Assembly (NCBI RefSeq): GCF_002240055.1
Contig: NZ_CP016753.1
Location: 1,302,001 to 1,366,000 of the forward strand
Source of the DNA: Leptotrichia sp. oral taxon 498
GTDB lineage: Bacteria > Fusobacteriota > Fusobacteriia > Fusobacteriales > Leptotrichiaceae
Direction: 5' to 3'
Length of the DNA: 64,000 bases
Part shown: positions 49,205-57,953 of the stretch, in pieces
How positions within the stretch are numbered: position 1 is the first letter of the stretch
Layout of the letters: every line of letters starts with the position of its first letter
Position numbers and translations under genes: made by a program
Notes under the pieces: generated by a model
The model's database searches: none
What the model was told of the DNA's origin: nothing
Seen by the model: the letters and a program-made list of their open reading frames with translations, nothing else

Positions 49205-50651
49205 CAAAAAAGAATACGGTGATTATCAAACTCCTTTAGATTTTGCAATTACAGTAGTAAAATATATAAAAAATAATTATGATTTTACACCAGATTTTAT
49301 AATAGAGCCTAGTTGTGGAATAGGAAATTTCTTTGAAGCTTCAAAAAAATATTATAAATCAGAAATGTTTGGAATAGAAATAAATAAAAATTATTCAGAT
49401 ACTGCAAAAAAGAACAATCCAAAAGCAATAATTTATAATGAATCCATATTTAGTTACAAGTGGGACAAAGATATGGAAAAATTTGGCAAGACATTAATAC
49501 TTGGAAATCCACCTTGGGTGTCTAATACAGAATTAGGAAAATTTGGTTCTAAAAATTTACCTCAAAAAACAAATTTAAAAAAATACAAAGGATTAGAAGC
49601 ATTATCAGGAATGTCTAATTTCGATATTTCAGAATCAATTATTTTAAATTTATTAAATAAATTCTCAAAAAGAAAATTCATATTAGCTATGTTATGCAAA
49701 AAAAGTGTTGCGATTAATATCTTTAAGGAATTATACAGAACTAGCTATAAAAGTGGAAATATAAAAATAATTAATTTTGATTCAAAAAAAATATTTAATA
49801 TCAGTGTACCTGCCTGCCTTTTGATTATTGATTGTTCGAGTGATACCAAAGTTCAAAATGAAGTGAATATTTATAATTTTAACAATAGTTATGTAGATAC
49901 AATAGGATATGCTGATAATAAATTTTTTCTAAATACTAATTACAGTTCTGATTTAGATGGAAAGTGTGAATTTGAATGGAGGCAGGGAATAAAGCATGAC
50001 TGCTCTAAAATTTGTGAATTAGAATTAAATAAAAAAAATTATATGAATGGATTAAAAGAAAAAGTAGAAATAGAAGAAGATTTAGTATATCCATTAATAA
50101 AAAGTAGTCATATTAAAAATTTTAAAGAAAATGTTTTTAAAAAATATGTTTTAGTAACTCAAAAAAAAATGAAAGAAGATACTTTATGGATAAAGGAGAA
50201 ATATCCTAAAACTTGGAATTATCTTGAAAAACATAAAGATAATTTTATGAAACGAAAAAGTTCAATTTATAAAAAAATGCCACAGTACAGTATGTTTGGA
50301 ATAGGTGATTATAGTTATATGAAATATAAGGTTGCAATATCAGGATTTTATAAAGATCCAATATTTAAAGTAATTTTTTCTGAAAAACCTGTCATGGTTG
50401 ATGACACTTGCTATTTTTTAGCTTTTGAAAATAAAAAAGATGCAGAGATTGTTTGTGATGTGTTAAATTCAACGGAAATAATTAGATTTTTAAAATCCAT
50501 ATCAGATATGACAGCAAAAAGACCATTTACAAAAAAGGTTTTATCAAGAATAGAATTTAAAAAATTTAATTATGAGATTTTAAATTACACAGAAAAAGAA
50601 ATTTTGGATTTTAAAATTAGAAATGGATTGTATATAAATAAATTATTTTAA
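49194..50651 (+). CDS. Type II DNA methyltransferase (N6-adenine)
   Basis: The 485-residue protein has SAM motif I in IIEPSCGIGNFFEASKKYY and the catalytic motif IV LGNPPWV, which indicates N6-adenine methylation, in the order of gamma-type enzymes. It begins EYGDYQTPLDFAITVVKYI, common to TaqI-like methylases. The long C-terminal part would recognise the target. The ATG at 49194 follows AGAAGGTG by nine bases and overlaps the endonuclease gene by 11 bp, so coupling keeps both in balance. A GTG at 49182 is a second possibility. Confidence 0.85.
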   Translation: MLDNKKEYGDYQTPLDFAITVVKYIKNNYDFTPDFIIEPSCGIGNFFEASKKYYKSEMFGIEINKNYSDTAKKNNPKAIIYNESIFSYKWDKDMEKFGKTLILGNPPWVSNTELGKFGSKNLPQKTNLKKYKGLEALSGMSNFDISESIILNLLNKFSKRKFILAMLCKKSVAINIFKELYRTSYKSGNIKIINFDSKKIFNISVPACLLIIDCSSDTKVQNEVNIYNFNNSYVDTIGYADNKFFLNTNYSSDLDGKCEFEWRQGIKHDCSKICELELNKKNYMNGLKEKVEIEEDLVYPLIKSSHIKNFKENVFKKYVLVTQKKMKEDTLWIKEKYPKTWNYLEKHKDNFMKRKSSIYKKMPQYSMFGIGDYSYMKYKVAISGFYKDPIFKVIFSEKPVMVDDTCYFLAFENKKDAEIVCDVLNSTEIIRFLKSISDMTAKRPFTKKVLSRIEFKKFNYEILNYTEKEILDFKIRNGLYINKLF

Positions 50652-50681
50652 AAAATTAAGTTTATAGAGAGGGAGATAAAT

Positions 50682-52190
50682 ATGAAACATATTAAAATAT
50701 TTGATACAACACTAAGAGATGGAGAACAGACACCAAGAGTTAATCTTAACGCACAGGAGAAATTGAGAATTGCAAAACAGCTTGAAAGTCTTGGAGTGGA
50801 TATAATTGAAGCTGGGTTTGCTGTGGCATCGCCTGGGGATTTTGAAGCGGTTAAGATGATTTCGGAAAATGTAAAGAATTCGACAGTTTGTAGTTTATCA
50901 AGAGCTGTGAGAAAGGATATTGAGGCAGCGGGAAAAGCTTTAGAAGGTGCGGCAAAACCTAGAATTCATACATTTATTGCGACTTCGCCTATTCACAGGG
51001 AATTTAAGTTGAAAATGACAAAAGAGCAAATTCTTGAAAGAGTAAAAGAAATGGTGGAACTTGCAAAATCATTTGTTGATGATGTTGAATTTTCTTCGGA
51101 AGATGCGACTAGAACTGAAAAGGAATTTTTAGTGAAAGTGTATGAAACAGCTATAAAAGCTGGAGCGACTACACTTAATGTGCCTGATACTGTGGGTTAC
51201 AGAACTCCGAATGAAATGTTTGAACTTATAACTTATTTGAGAAAAAATGTAAAAGGAATTGAAAATGTGGATATTTCGGTGCATTGCCATGATGATCTGG
51301 GACTTTCGGTTGCAAATTCGGTTGCGGCGATTCAAGCTGGAGCAACTCAGATTGAATGTACAATTAATGGACTTGGGGAAAGAGCTGGAAATACTTCACT
51401 TGAAGAAATTGCGATGATTTTGAAAACAAGAAAAGATTTATTTGAAGAATATTACACAAACATTGACTCAAAACAAATTTATCCAACAAGTAAATTAGTA
51501 AGCCTTTTGACAGGAGTTTCAACACAGCCAAATAAAGCAATCGTTGGAGCGAATGCCTTTGCACACGAATCAGGAATTCATCAGCACGGAGTTTTAGCAA
51601 ATCCTGAAACTTACGAAATTATGAGTCCAGAATCTGTTGGAAGAAATCCAGACAGCTTAGTACTTGGAAAACATTCAGGAAAACACGCTTTTGTACAAAA
51701 ATTAGAATCGCTAGGATTTAATCATGTCGGAAGTGACAGAGTGGAAGAATTATTTGCACAGTTTAAAAAATTGGCAGACAAGAAAAAATATGTTTTAGAT
51801 GAAGATATTATCGCATTAGTTGCTGGAGATGCGGCAAAAATCGAAGGAAGAATAAAACTTACTCACTTTGAAATTTCAAGACAGGAAGGGAAAAAACCAA
51901 AAGCTACAGTTACAATCGACTTGGATGGAGAAAAATTGGTTAAAGAAGCTCTTGGAGATGGACCAGTTGATGCAGCTTACAATGCAGTAAACTTAGCAGT
52001 GAGCGACACTTTTGTCTTGGAAGAATATAAATTGGAAGCAATTACAGGAGATACGGATGCACAGGCACAGGTTGTTGTTATAATTGAGAAAAATGGAAAC
52101 AGATTTATTGGTAGAGGACAAAGTACGGATGTAGTTGAGGCTAGTATTAAGGCTTATATTAATGGGATAAATAGACTTTATAATAAGTAA
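50682..52190 (+). CDS. leuA: 2-Isopropylmalate synthase (LeuA)
   Basis: LeuA joins acetyl-CoA and 2-oxoisovalerate in the first leucine step. The 502-residue enzyme has DTTLRDGEQTPRVNL with the metal ligand, VDISVHCHDDLGLSVANS, ECTINGLGERAGNTSLEE, ESGIHQHGV and the C-terminal regulatory LeuA dimer domain (from about 380) that senses leucine. GAGAGGGAG precedes the ATG. It follows the R-M genes by 30 bp, in the same direction. Confidence 0.95.
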   Translation: MKHIKIFDTTLRDGEQTPRVNLNAQEKLRIAKQLESLGVDIIEAGFAVASPGDFEAVKMISENVKNSTVCSLSRAVRKDIEAAGKALEGAAKPRIHTFIATSPIHREFKLKMTKEQILERVKEMVELAKSFVDDVEFSSEDATRTEKEFLVKVYETAIKAGATTLNVPDTVGYRTPNEMFELITYLRKNVKGIENVDISVHCHDDLGLSVANSVAAIQAGATQIECTINGLGERAGNTSLEEIAMILKTRKDLFEEYYTNIDSKQIYPTSKLVSLLTGVSTQPNKAIVGANAFAHESGIHQHGVLANPETYEIMSPESVGRNPDSLVLGKHSGKHAFVQKLESLGFNHVGSDRVEELFAQFKKLADKKKYVLDEDIIALVAGDAAKIEGRIKLTHFEISRQEGKKPKATVTIDLDGEKLVKEALGDGPVDAAYNAVNLAVSDTFVLEEYKLEAITGDTDAQAQVVVIIEKNGNRFIGRGQSTDVVEASIKAYINGINRLYNK

Positions 52191-52212
52191 TTTTAAAAGG
52201 GAGGGGATTTTG

Positions 52213-53238
52213 ATGGAAATATCAAATAATTACATTAATGAAATAAAGACAATACTTAAAAATGCTAGACAAAAAGCATATACCGCTGTAAATTCGGCTA
52301 TGGTGGAAGCATATTGGAAAATCGGTAGACGAATTGTAGAAGAAGAACAGAGTGGAAGAGAAAGAGCAGAATACGGGAAAGAAATTATCAAAAATTTATC
52401 AAAAGAATTGACAGAAGAATTTGGAAAAGGTTTTGGTGAAAGAAATATTCGGAATATTAGACAGTTTTATGTGCTATTTTCAGATTATGAAAAATGGAAA
52501 TCACTGATTTCCAAATTAACTTGGACACACATTCAAAAAGTTTTAAGAGTTTCCAATGAGAAGGCCAGAATATTTTATCTGACAGAAGCAGCCGAAAATA
52601 TGTGGTCTGTAAGAACATTAGATCGAAATATATCTACACTTTATTATAATCGTATTGTTGCAAGTATCGATAAAAAGACGGTTGAAAATGAAATGAAAGA
52701 GAAGACAAAAAAACTACAAGCAAAAGAATTTATAAAAAATCCAGTAGTGTTGGAGTTTCTAGATTTACCAACAAATATGTCTTATACAGAAAATGAATTA
52801 GAAAAAGCACTAACAGATGATATTCAAAAGTTTATGATGGAACTTGGAAAAGGTTTTGCATTTGTGGAAAGGCAGCAGCATATTCGTACAGAAAATTCAG
52901 ATTTTTATATAGATTTGGTATTTTATAACTATATTTTGAAATGTTTTGTTATAGTAGAGTTAAAAACAGGAAAATTAACACATCAGGATATAGGACAGCT
53001 TGATATGTATGTCAGAATGTACGATGATTTGAAAAAACAGGAAAATGATAATTCGACAATAGGGCTTCTTCTTTGTACAGATACAGATAGTACCGTTATA
53101 AAATATTCAGTCTTGAATGATAATAAAAATCTTTTTGCAAGTAAATATGTAAATTATCTTCCTAGTGAAGAAGAATTGATAAATGAAATTGAAAGGCAAA
53201 AAATATTGTTTGAAATAAATAATGAAGTGGATTTGTAG
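52213..53238 (+). CDS. DUF1016/YhcG-type PD-(D/E)XK nuclease
   Basis: The 341-residue protein matches the DUF1016 family: an N-terminal DNA-binding part (NSAMVEAYWKIGRRIVEEEQ, LSKELTEEFGKGFGERNI, LTWTHIQKVLRVSN) and a C-terminal nuclease core with FAFVERQQHIRTENSDFYID, then CFVIVELKTGKL and IGQLDMYVRMYDD. The core residues D, E-x-K are intact. Such proteins often occur with restriction-modification and other defence genes. ATG at 52213 follows GAGGGG; the TTG at 52210 is an alternative. Confidence 0.88.
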   Translation: MEISNNYINEIKTILKNARQKAYTAVNSAMVEAYWKIGRRIVEEEQSGRERAEYGKEIIKNLSKELTEEFGKGFGERNIRNIRQFYVLFSDYEKWKSLISKLTWTHIQKVLRVSNEKARIFYLTEAAENMWSVRTLDRNISTLYYNRIVASIDKKTVENEMKEKTKKLQAKEFIKNPVVLEFLDLPTNMSYTENELEKALTDDIQKFMMELGKGFAFVERQQHIRTENSDFYIDLVFYNYILKCFVIVELKTGKLTHQDIGQLDMYVRMYDDLKKQENDNSTIGLLLCTDTDSTVIKYSVLNDNKNLFASKYVNYLPSEEELINEIERQKILFEINNEVDL

Positions 53239-53249
53239 AAATTAAAAAG

Positions 53250-53419
53250 ATAAAGATATTGATTTTAATGATGGGAATTTTTTTTGTTAATTCCTATTTT
53301 AGCATTAATTTATGCACATTATGAGTTTTATTTCTGGAGTAGGAGGAGCTGTGAAAGGAGTGTTTATCAGATTTTTTGCAAAGCCTGAAATTGCGGTGTT
53401 TACTTTGAGAAGAAGTTGA
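53250..53419 (+). pseudogene. Remnant of a metallophosphoesterase with internal deletion
   Basis: The 3' part reads ISGVGGAVKGVFIRFFAKP followed by EIAVFTLRRS and a stop, which matches the end of the intact enzyme at 55178 (TSGLGGAFLEMFIRFFAQPE). The 5' part, in another frame, gives LLIPILALIYAHYEFYF, similar to that protein's membrane segment. The catalytic middle is gone. So a second copy stood here and was lost by deletion. Confidence 0.65.
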
Positions 53420-53535
53420 GATAGAAATTAAATAATATTTTGATTAAAAGAAAAAAATTGTAATTTTCAGATGACTCTAAATAAATATATTTTTAGATTT
53501 TATAGAGATTATTTACAGAAAGAAGGAATTTTAAA

Positions 53536-54102
53536 ATGAAAACAATAGTTTTTGCACATCCATGGAATGGAAGTTTCAATAAAGCAATTTTAGATAAAGT
53601 AGTGGAAAAACTTGATGAAACAAAAGAAAAATATACAATTATAGATTTGAATAAAGATGGATTTAATCCTGTGATGACAGAAGAAGAATTGTCTTTGTAT
53701 TCACAAGGGAAAAGTATTGATCCTTTAGTGGAAAAATATCAGGAAATATTGAAAAATACTGATGAATTGATACTTGTATTTCCAATTTGGTGGATGTCAA
53801 TGCCTGCAATATTAAAAGGATTTTTTGACAAAGTTATGGTTAAAGGCTTTGCATACGAAAATACACAGAATGGAATAAAAGGTTTTTTAACTAATATAAA
53901 AACAGCAAAAATGATAACAACTGCTACAGCACCAAAATTTTTGTTAAATATAACAGGTTTTGGGATTACGATGAAAAAGGCTAATCTTGGTGGAGTTGGG
54001 ATTAAGAAAACGAAATGGATTCATTATAGTTTGAGAATGCAAGGAGAAGACGAAGATAGAAAGAAATTTCTTGAGAAGGTTGGGAAATTTATGAGTGAAT
54101 GA
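53536..54102 (+). CDS. Flavodoxin-fold NAD(P)H oxidoreductase
   Basis: The 188-residue protein belongs to the NAD(P)H dehydrogenase (quinone)/YwrO-MdaB group: KTIVFAHPWNGSFNKAI at the first strand for FMN phosphate binding, LILVFPIWWMSMPAILKGFF, DKVMVKGFAYE and a C-terminal helix. It should reduce quinones or similar acceptors with FMN. AGAAAGAAGG lies before the start. Its stop is 14 bp before the next gene. Confidence 0.85.
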   Translation: MKTIVFAHPWNGSFNKAILDKVVEKLDETKEKYTIIDLNKDGFNPVMTEEELSLYSQGKSIDPLVEKYQEILKNTDELILVFPIWWMSMPAILKGFFDKVMVKGFAYENTQNGIKGFLTNIKTAKMITTATAPKFLLNITGFGITMKKANLGGVGIKKTKWIHYSLRMQGEDEDRKKFLEKVGKFMSE

Positions 54103-54116
54103 GAAAAGGGGGAGAA

Positions 54117-54476
54117 ATGTTTATATTTAAAATTATAATTGTGATTTTCGGTTTAATAGAAATTATGACAAATGGTTATTACCTTTTTGGGAAAGATAAA
54201 ATAATAAAGGCTAAATTGCAGCATAGAGAATTACCTGAAGAAATCACAGTTTTTCAACTTAAAGTAAAAGTAATATTGATGTTTTTAAGCGGCTCTCTGT
54301 TTTTTATAACAGGAATAGCATCTTTCTTTAAAGAAAAAGAATATTTATTATTTTTATCATTAATTTTCTTTAATTTGTACGCTTTGTGTGAAGCTTTATA
54401 TTATAGATATTGGAAAGTATTTGGCTTTTTTATAGTTTCAGTTTTTATGACATTGATTTATATTTTTTTAAGGTAA
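54117..54476 (+). CDS. Small integral membrane protein
   Basis: The 119-residue protein has four hydrophobic segments (FIFKIIIVIFGLIEIM, VILMFLSGSLFFITGI, YLLFLSLIFFNLYAL and VFGFFIVSVFMTLIYIF). No charged motif inside the membrane suggests a transporter or enzyme. It follows the oxidoreductase closely, with GGGGGAG before the ATG at 54117. The 170 bp after it contain only a 13-codon broken frame (ATG 54507) and stops, possibly a lost gene. Confidence 0.6.
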   Translation: MFIFKIIIVIFGLIEIMTNGYYLFGKDKIIKAKLQHRELPEEITVFQLKVKVILMFLSGSLFFITGIASFFKEKEYLLFLSLIFFNLYALCEALYYRYWKVFGFFIVSVFMTLIYIFLR

Positions 54477-54650
54477 TAATTACATAAAATAAGGAGTTTT
54501 ATATTATGAAAAAGGAATTGTCTTGCTGGATTATATTATTTGTGCGATAGTTCTTGATGATAATCCTAATGAGTAAAATATTTTTGAAAAAAAGAATTTG
54601 ATTTTTGAAATTCTTAAATAGTTAAATAAAAAATTAGGTGGAGAATAAAA

Positions 54651-55142
54651 ATGAAAAAAGTATTTTTTTGGATATTCTATGTATTGTTTTTATCATTTTT
54701 TGATATTGGTTTAACGATTGCGAGGACATCTTGGATAATGGTTGATAGCAGATTTTATGACTTTTTGTCAAATTTTAATATAAAAAATGAGTGGATTTTG
54801 GAAAAGTTATTGCTGCTACCGGAGTTATTATTCATTATTATTAGTTTGATTTTCGCTTACTTAGTTTCAAAAATAAAAGTCAGTAAAAAAAGTCTTTTAA
54901 TTCCACCATTAATTATAGTAACAATAAAAGCAGCAATATTTTTAATATGGGCTAGTTCTATTATGTCAAGTCCTGAAATGGATGAAATGGGACAGGGAGG
55001 AGTCTTTGTATTTATTATAATATATGGCTTTGGAAGTTATGCTGGAATGATGGATTTTATATTTTATCTGGGACTGCTATTTAATCTATTTAAGCGAAAA
55101 AAAAGTAAAAACAAAAATGATAAAAATAAATCTGTTTCTTAA
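54651..55142 (+). CDS. Integral membrane protein of unknown function
   Basis: The 163-residue protein has four predicted membrane segments: VFFWIFYVLFLSFFDIGL, LLLLPELLFIIISLIFAYLV, LLIPPLIIVTIKAAIFLIW and VFVFIIIYGFGSYAGMM, and it ends with a very basic tail (KRKKSKNKNDKNK) that should face the cytoplasm. TAGGTGGAG precedes the ATG. It is 36 bp before the phosphoesterase gene. I do not recognise the family. Confidence 0.6.
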   Translation: MKKVFFWIFYVLFLSFFDIGLTIARTSWIMVDSRFYDFLSNFNIKNEWILEKLLLLPELLFIIISLIFAYLVSKIKVSKKSLLIPPLIIVTIKAAIFLIWASSIMSSPEMDEMGQGGVFVFIIIYGFGSYAGMMDFIFYLGLLFNLFKRKKSKNKNDKNKSVS

Positions 55143-55177
55143 AATATTTTTTTATTTAACAGTAGCGAGGAGAAAAA

Positions 55178-56032
55178 ATGAAGACAAAAAGTTGGATTCT
55201 TAATGTTTTGTATGTTTTTTTAACAATAATTATTGTGCTTTTGATTGTGTTTTTGATTGATTCACATTATGAATATAAACAAATAAAAATTAAAATGATT
55301 GAGATAAAATCGAAAGATATTCCAAAGGAGTTTGATGGCAAGAGAGTGCTGTTTGTAGCAGATTTTCAGTATGATACGATGACACGGTATAATAGAAAAC
55401 AGCAGAAAAAGGCGATTGAGCTGATTAATGCACAAAAAAAGGATATGATACTGCTGGGGGGAGATTATACGACTTGGGAGAAAAATATTCCTAAGTTTTA
55501 TGAGGATGCGAAGGATATAAAGATTCCAGAACTTGGAGTGTATGCGATTTATGGGAATCATGAATATCCAGGTGAAAAGGAAACTGCTGAAAATATGAAA
55601 AAACTTGGATTTAATCTGCTCGTAAATGAAAATAGGAAAATAACAATTAACAATGAAAATATATATATTGCAGGAGTAACAGACTTGTGGCATGGAAAGC
55701 CTGATGCGAAAAAGGCTCTTGAAGGTACAAAAAAAGAAGATTTTGTATTGTTTTTGACTCACAATCCTGAATATTTTGAACAGATGTCAGAAGATGAAAA
55801 GGAAAAAACTGATGTGATTTTAGCGGGACACAGTCATGCTGGACAAGTTACTTTTTTTGGAAAAATCATTATGTCGGCAGTAAAAGATAAAAAGAAATAT
55901 GGCTATGGAATGAAAGAGTACGGAGGACATAAAATTTATATTACCTCAGGGCTAGGAGGAGCATTTCTTGAGATGTTTATTCGATTTTTTGCACAGCCTG
56001 AGATTGTGATTTTTGAACTTAAAAGAGGATAA
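55178..56032 (+). CDS. Membrane-anchored metallophosphoesterase (YkuE-like)
   Basis: The 284-residue protein starts with one membrane segment (VLYVFLTIIIVLLIVFLI). The calcineurin-type metal motifs follow: VLFVADFQYD, MILLGGDYTTW, IYGNHEYPG, FLTHNPEYF and VILAGHSHAGQV. The first motif has FQ where DxH is common, so one metal ligand may differ. The family splits phosphate esters, including UDP-diacylglucosamine or phosphodiesters; the substrate here is open. AGGAGAAAA lies before the ATG. A deleted copy lies at 53250. Confidence 0.88.
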   Translation: MKTKSWILNVLYVFLTIIIVLLIVFLIDSHYEYKQIKIKMIEIKSKDIPKEFDGKRVLFVADFQYDTMTRYNRKQQKKAIELINAQKKDMILLGGDYTTWEKNIPKFYEDAKDIKIPELGVYAIYGNHEYPGEKETAENMKKLGFNLLVNENRKITINNENIYIAGVTDLWHGKPDAKKALEGTKKEDFVLFLTHNPEYFEQMSEDEKEKTDVILAGHSHAGQVTFFGKIIMSAVKDKKKYGYGMKEYGGHKIYITSGLGGAFLEMFIRFFAQPEIVIFELKRG

Positions 56033-56133
56033 AAAATAATAAAATTTTGTTATAATCTTTTTGACAAACCAGAATATGAATGTTATTATTGAAAAAATAA
56101 GAGAAGTATGAGAATTTGAAAGGAATTAAATTA

Positions 56134-56514
56134 ATGAGAAAAAATATAGGTGGAAATTCTCCTTGGTAGGACATTGTAGGATATTCGAGAGCAGTAAGGA
56201 TAGGAAATATTTTTGAAATAGCAGGAACAACAGCTGTCAAGGATGGAAAGCCTTATGCGGCAGGAAATGCTTATGAACAGACAAAATATATTCTTGAAAA
56301 TATAAAAAAAGTTCTTGAAAAGGAAGAATTAGGGTTAAAAAATGTTATTAGAACAAGAATGTTTGTTACAGATATTTCAAAATGGGAAGAATATGTAAGA
56401 GCATATGGAGAATTTTTTAGGGACATTAAACCAGTTGCAACAATGGTAGAGGTGTCTTTATTAATTGATAAGGAATTGATGATAGAAATAGAAGTAAGTG
56501 CAGTTGTTGATTAA
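56134..56514 (+). pseudogene. RidA-family gene with an internal stop
   Basis: The frame opens MRKNIGGNSPW and meets TAG at 56167, then continues without breaks: DIVGYSRAVRIGNIFEIAGT, TRMFVTDISKWEEYVRAYGE and TMVEVSLLIDKELMIEIEVS to TAA. This is the YjgF/YER057c/RidA deaminase family, in which a Glu normally stands at the stop (PWEDIVGYSR). A single base change (GAG to TAG) explains it. AAGGAA precedes the ATG. It probably gives no active product. Confidence 0.8.
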
Positions 56515-56630
56515 GAAATAAATAGAAAAGTTATAAATCTCAAAATTAGAGAGAAAATAAAATAAAACAATTTGAAAAAAAATCGAAATATAAATATAAA
56601 TATAAATGTTTTTATTGTGAAAAGGTAATC

Positions 56631-57116
56631 TTGGAAGATGAAATAAAAATTCAATATAAAAAATTTAAAGAAAGGAGCTTGTATAATGTAACTATATTAT
56701 ACAAGGAAAAGCCGATGCCTAAAATAATTATAGAATCAAAAATATCTTCTAATGGTGGAGGAGATAAGTTTAAATTAAAAATAAATGATGAAAAAATTGT
56801 AGAAGTAAAATTTAATGAAAAAACAGAAATTGATGTAGACTATGGAGAACAAACGCTTCAAGTATGCAATAATTTTTTAATAAAAACTCCTAAAAAAGTT
56901 ATAAATGTGGAATCAGATAATCAAAACTACAGAATAACACTTCATTTTAAAGCATGGGGAATTATTTTTATCTTTCAGATTCTAATGGCAGTGTTAATTA
57001 TGAATATACATCAAGCAGCCGTTTTTATTGCAATTCCAATATTTATTTTAGAAATTTTGATTCTAATTTTTATGGGAATGTTTGAAATAAAAGAAGTTAA
57101 AAGAAAGGAAGATTAG
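56631..57116 (+). CDS. Two-segment membrane protein of unknown function
   Basis: The 161-residue protein has a soluble beta-rich N-terminal part (residues 1-105, with KPMPKIIIESKISSNGGGDK and DVDYGEQTLQVCNNF) and two membrane segments near the C-terminus (GIIFIFQILMAVLIMNI and AVFIAIPIFILEILILIFM). It seems to start at a TTG (56631) after AAAAGG; there is no good ATG before residue 28. The family is not recognised. Its stop lies one base before a pyrF fragment. Confidence 0.5.
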   Translation: MEDEIKIQYKKFKERSLYNVTILYKEKPMPKIIIESKISSNGGGDKFKLKINDEKIVEVKFNEKTEIDVDYGEQTLQVCNNFLIKTPKKVINVESDNQNYRITLHFKAWGIIFIFQILMAVLIMNIHQAAVFIAIPIFILEILILIFMGMFEIKEVKRKED

Positions 57117-57117
57117 A

Positions 57118-57243
57118 ATGACTAGAATTGATGAGAGAGTAAAAGATAGAATATTTGTTGCACTAGATTATGATAATATGGAAGATGCAAAAAGACTTGT
57201 AGAGAAACTTGGAGAAAATGAATATAAAAAATATAAATTATGA
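57118..57243 (+). pseudogene. pyrF: 5' fragment of pyrF (orotidine 5'-phosphate decarboxylase)
   Basis: The 41-codon frame reads MTRIDERVKDRIFVALDYDN and MEDAKRLVEKLGEN, the usual N-terminus of PyrF including the first-strand Asp, then runs into the Fic gene and stops. The rest of the barrel and the catalytic Lys/Asp pair are absent. A recombination event thus joined the start of pyrF to the fic gene. Confidence 0.75.
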
Positions 57244-57892
57244 ATATTTTTTAGATTTATCAGTAAGAATAACATATCACTCAAATGCGATTGAAGGAAA
57301 TACATTGACACTAAATGAAACTGCTACGATTATTTTAGGTAGTACGATATCTGGAGGTAAGAGTATTCGTGAGGTTTTTGAAGTTTTGAATCACAAAAAG
57401 GCAATTGACTATATGTTGACTGAACTTGCGAATGACCAAAAATTGGATATTTATGTGATTAAAAATATAAATAAGGAAATTTTAGACAGGTTGAATGATA
57501 ATGCTGGAAATTTTAAAAATAGCAGTAATGCAATAATTGGTGCAGATTTTCAAACTTCTACACCAAGTCAAGCACCAGTTCTTACAAAAAATTGGATTGA
57601 AAACTTGAATTATCGGTTGGAATTGTGTAAAACTGATGATGAAAAGTTGCTGGAAATTTTAAGTTCACATATAGAATTTGAAAGAATTCATCCTTTTAGC
57701 GATGGAAATGGGCGAACAGGAAGGCTGATTATGCTGTATTTGTGTTTTCAGGAAAATATAAGTCCATTTGTGATTGAGAAAAATGACAGAGCTTTGTATA
57801 TGAACTATTTGAGGGAACAAAATGTGAATATTATTTTTGATAAAGTGAAGGAATTACAACAATTTGAAAAGAAACGAATGGAACAATTTTAA
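57218..57892 (+). CDS. Fic-domain protein (AMP transferase)
   Basis: The 224-residue protein has the core Fic motif HPFSDGNGRTGR, with the catalytic His and the Mg and ATP-phosphate residues, and the inhibitory motif near the N-terminus (SNAIEGNTLTL, SxxxEGN). It should transfer AMP to a protein Thr/Tyr, held in check by its own helix. It is shorter than usual class II Fic proteins (about 300-370 aa); the missing C-terminal helical domain may be a natural short form or truncation. It overlaps the pyrF fragment by 26 bp at its start (ATG 57218, after CTTGGAG). Confidence 0.8.
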   Translation: MNIKNINYEYFLDLSVRITYHSNAIEGNTLTLNETATIILGSTISGGKSIREVFEVLNHKKAIDYMLTELANDQKLDIYVIKNINKEILDRLNDNAGNFKNSSNAIIGADFQTSTPSQAPVLTKNWIENLNYRLELCKTDDEKLLEILSSHIEFERIHPFSDGNGRTGRLIMLYLCFQENISPFVIEKNDRALYMNYLREQNVNIIFDKVKELQQFEKKRMEQF

Positions 57893-57953
57893 ATAGGTTA
57901 ATAAATTAAAAAATATAAATAAGAAATTTGGAGAGAAAATCGGAGGAGAAAAA

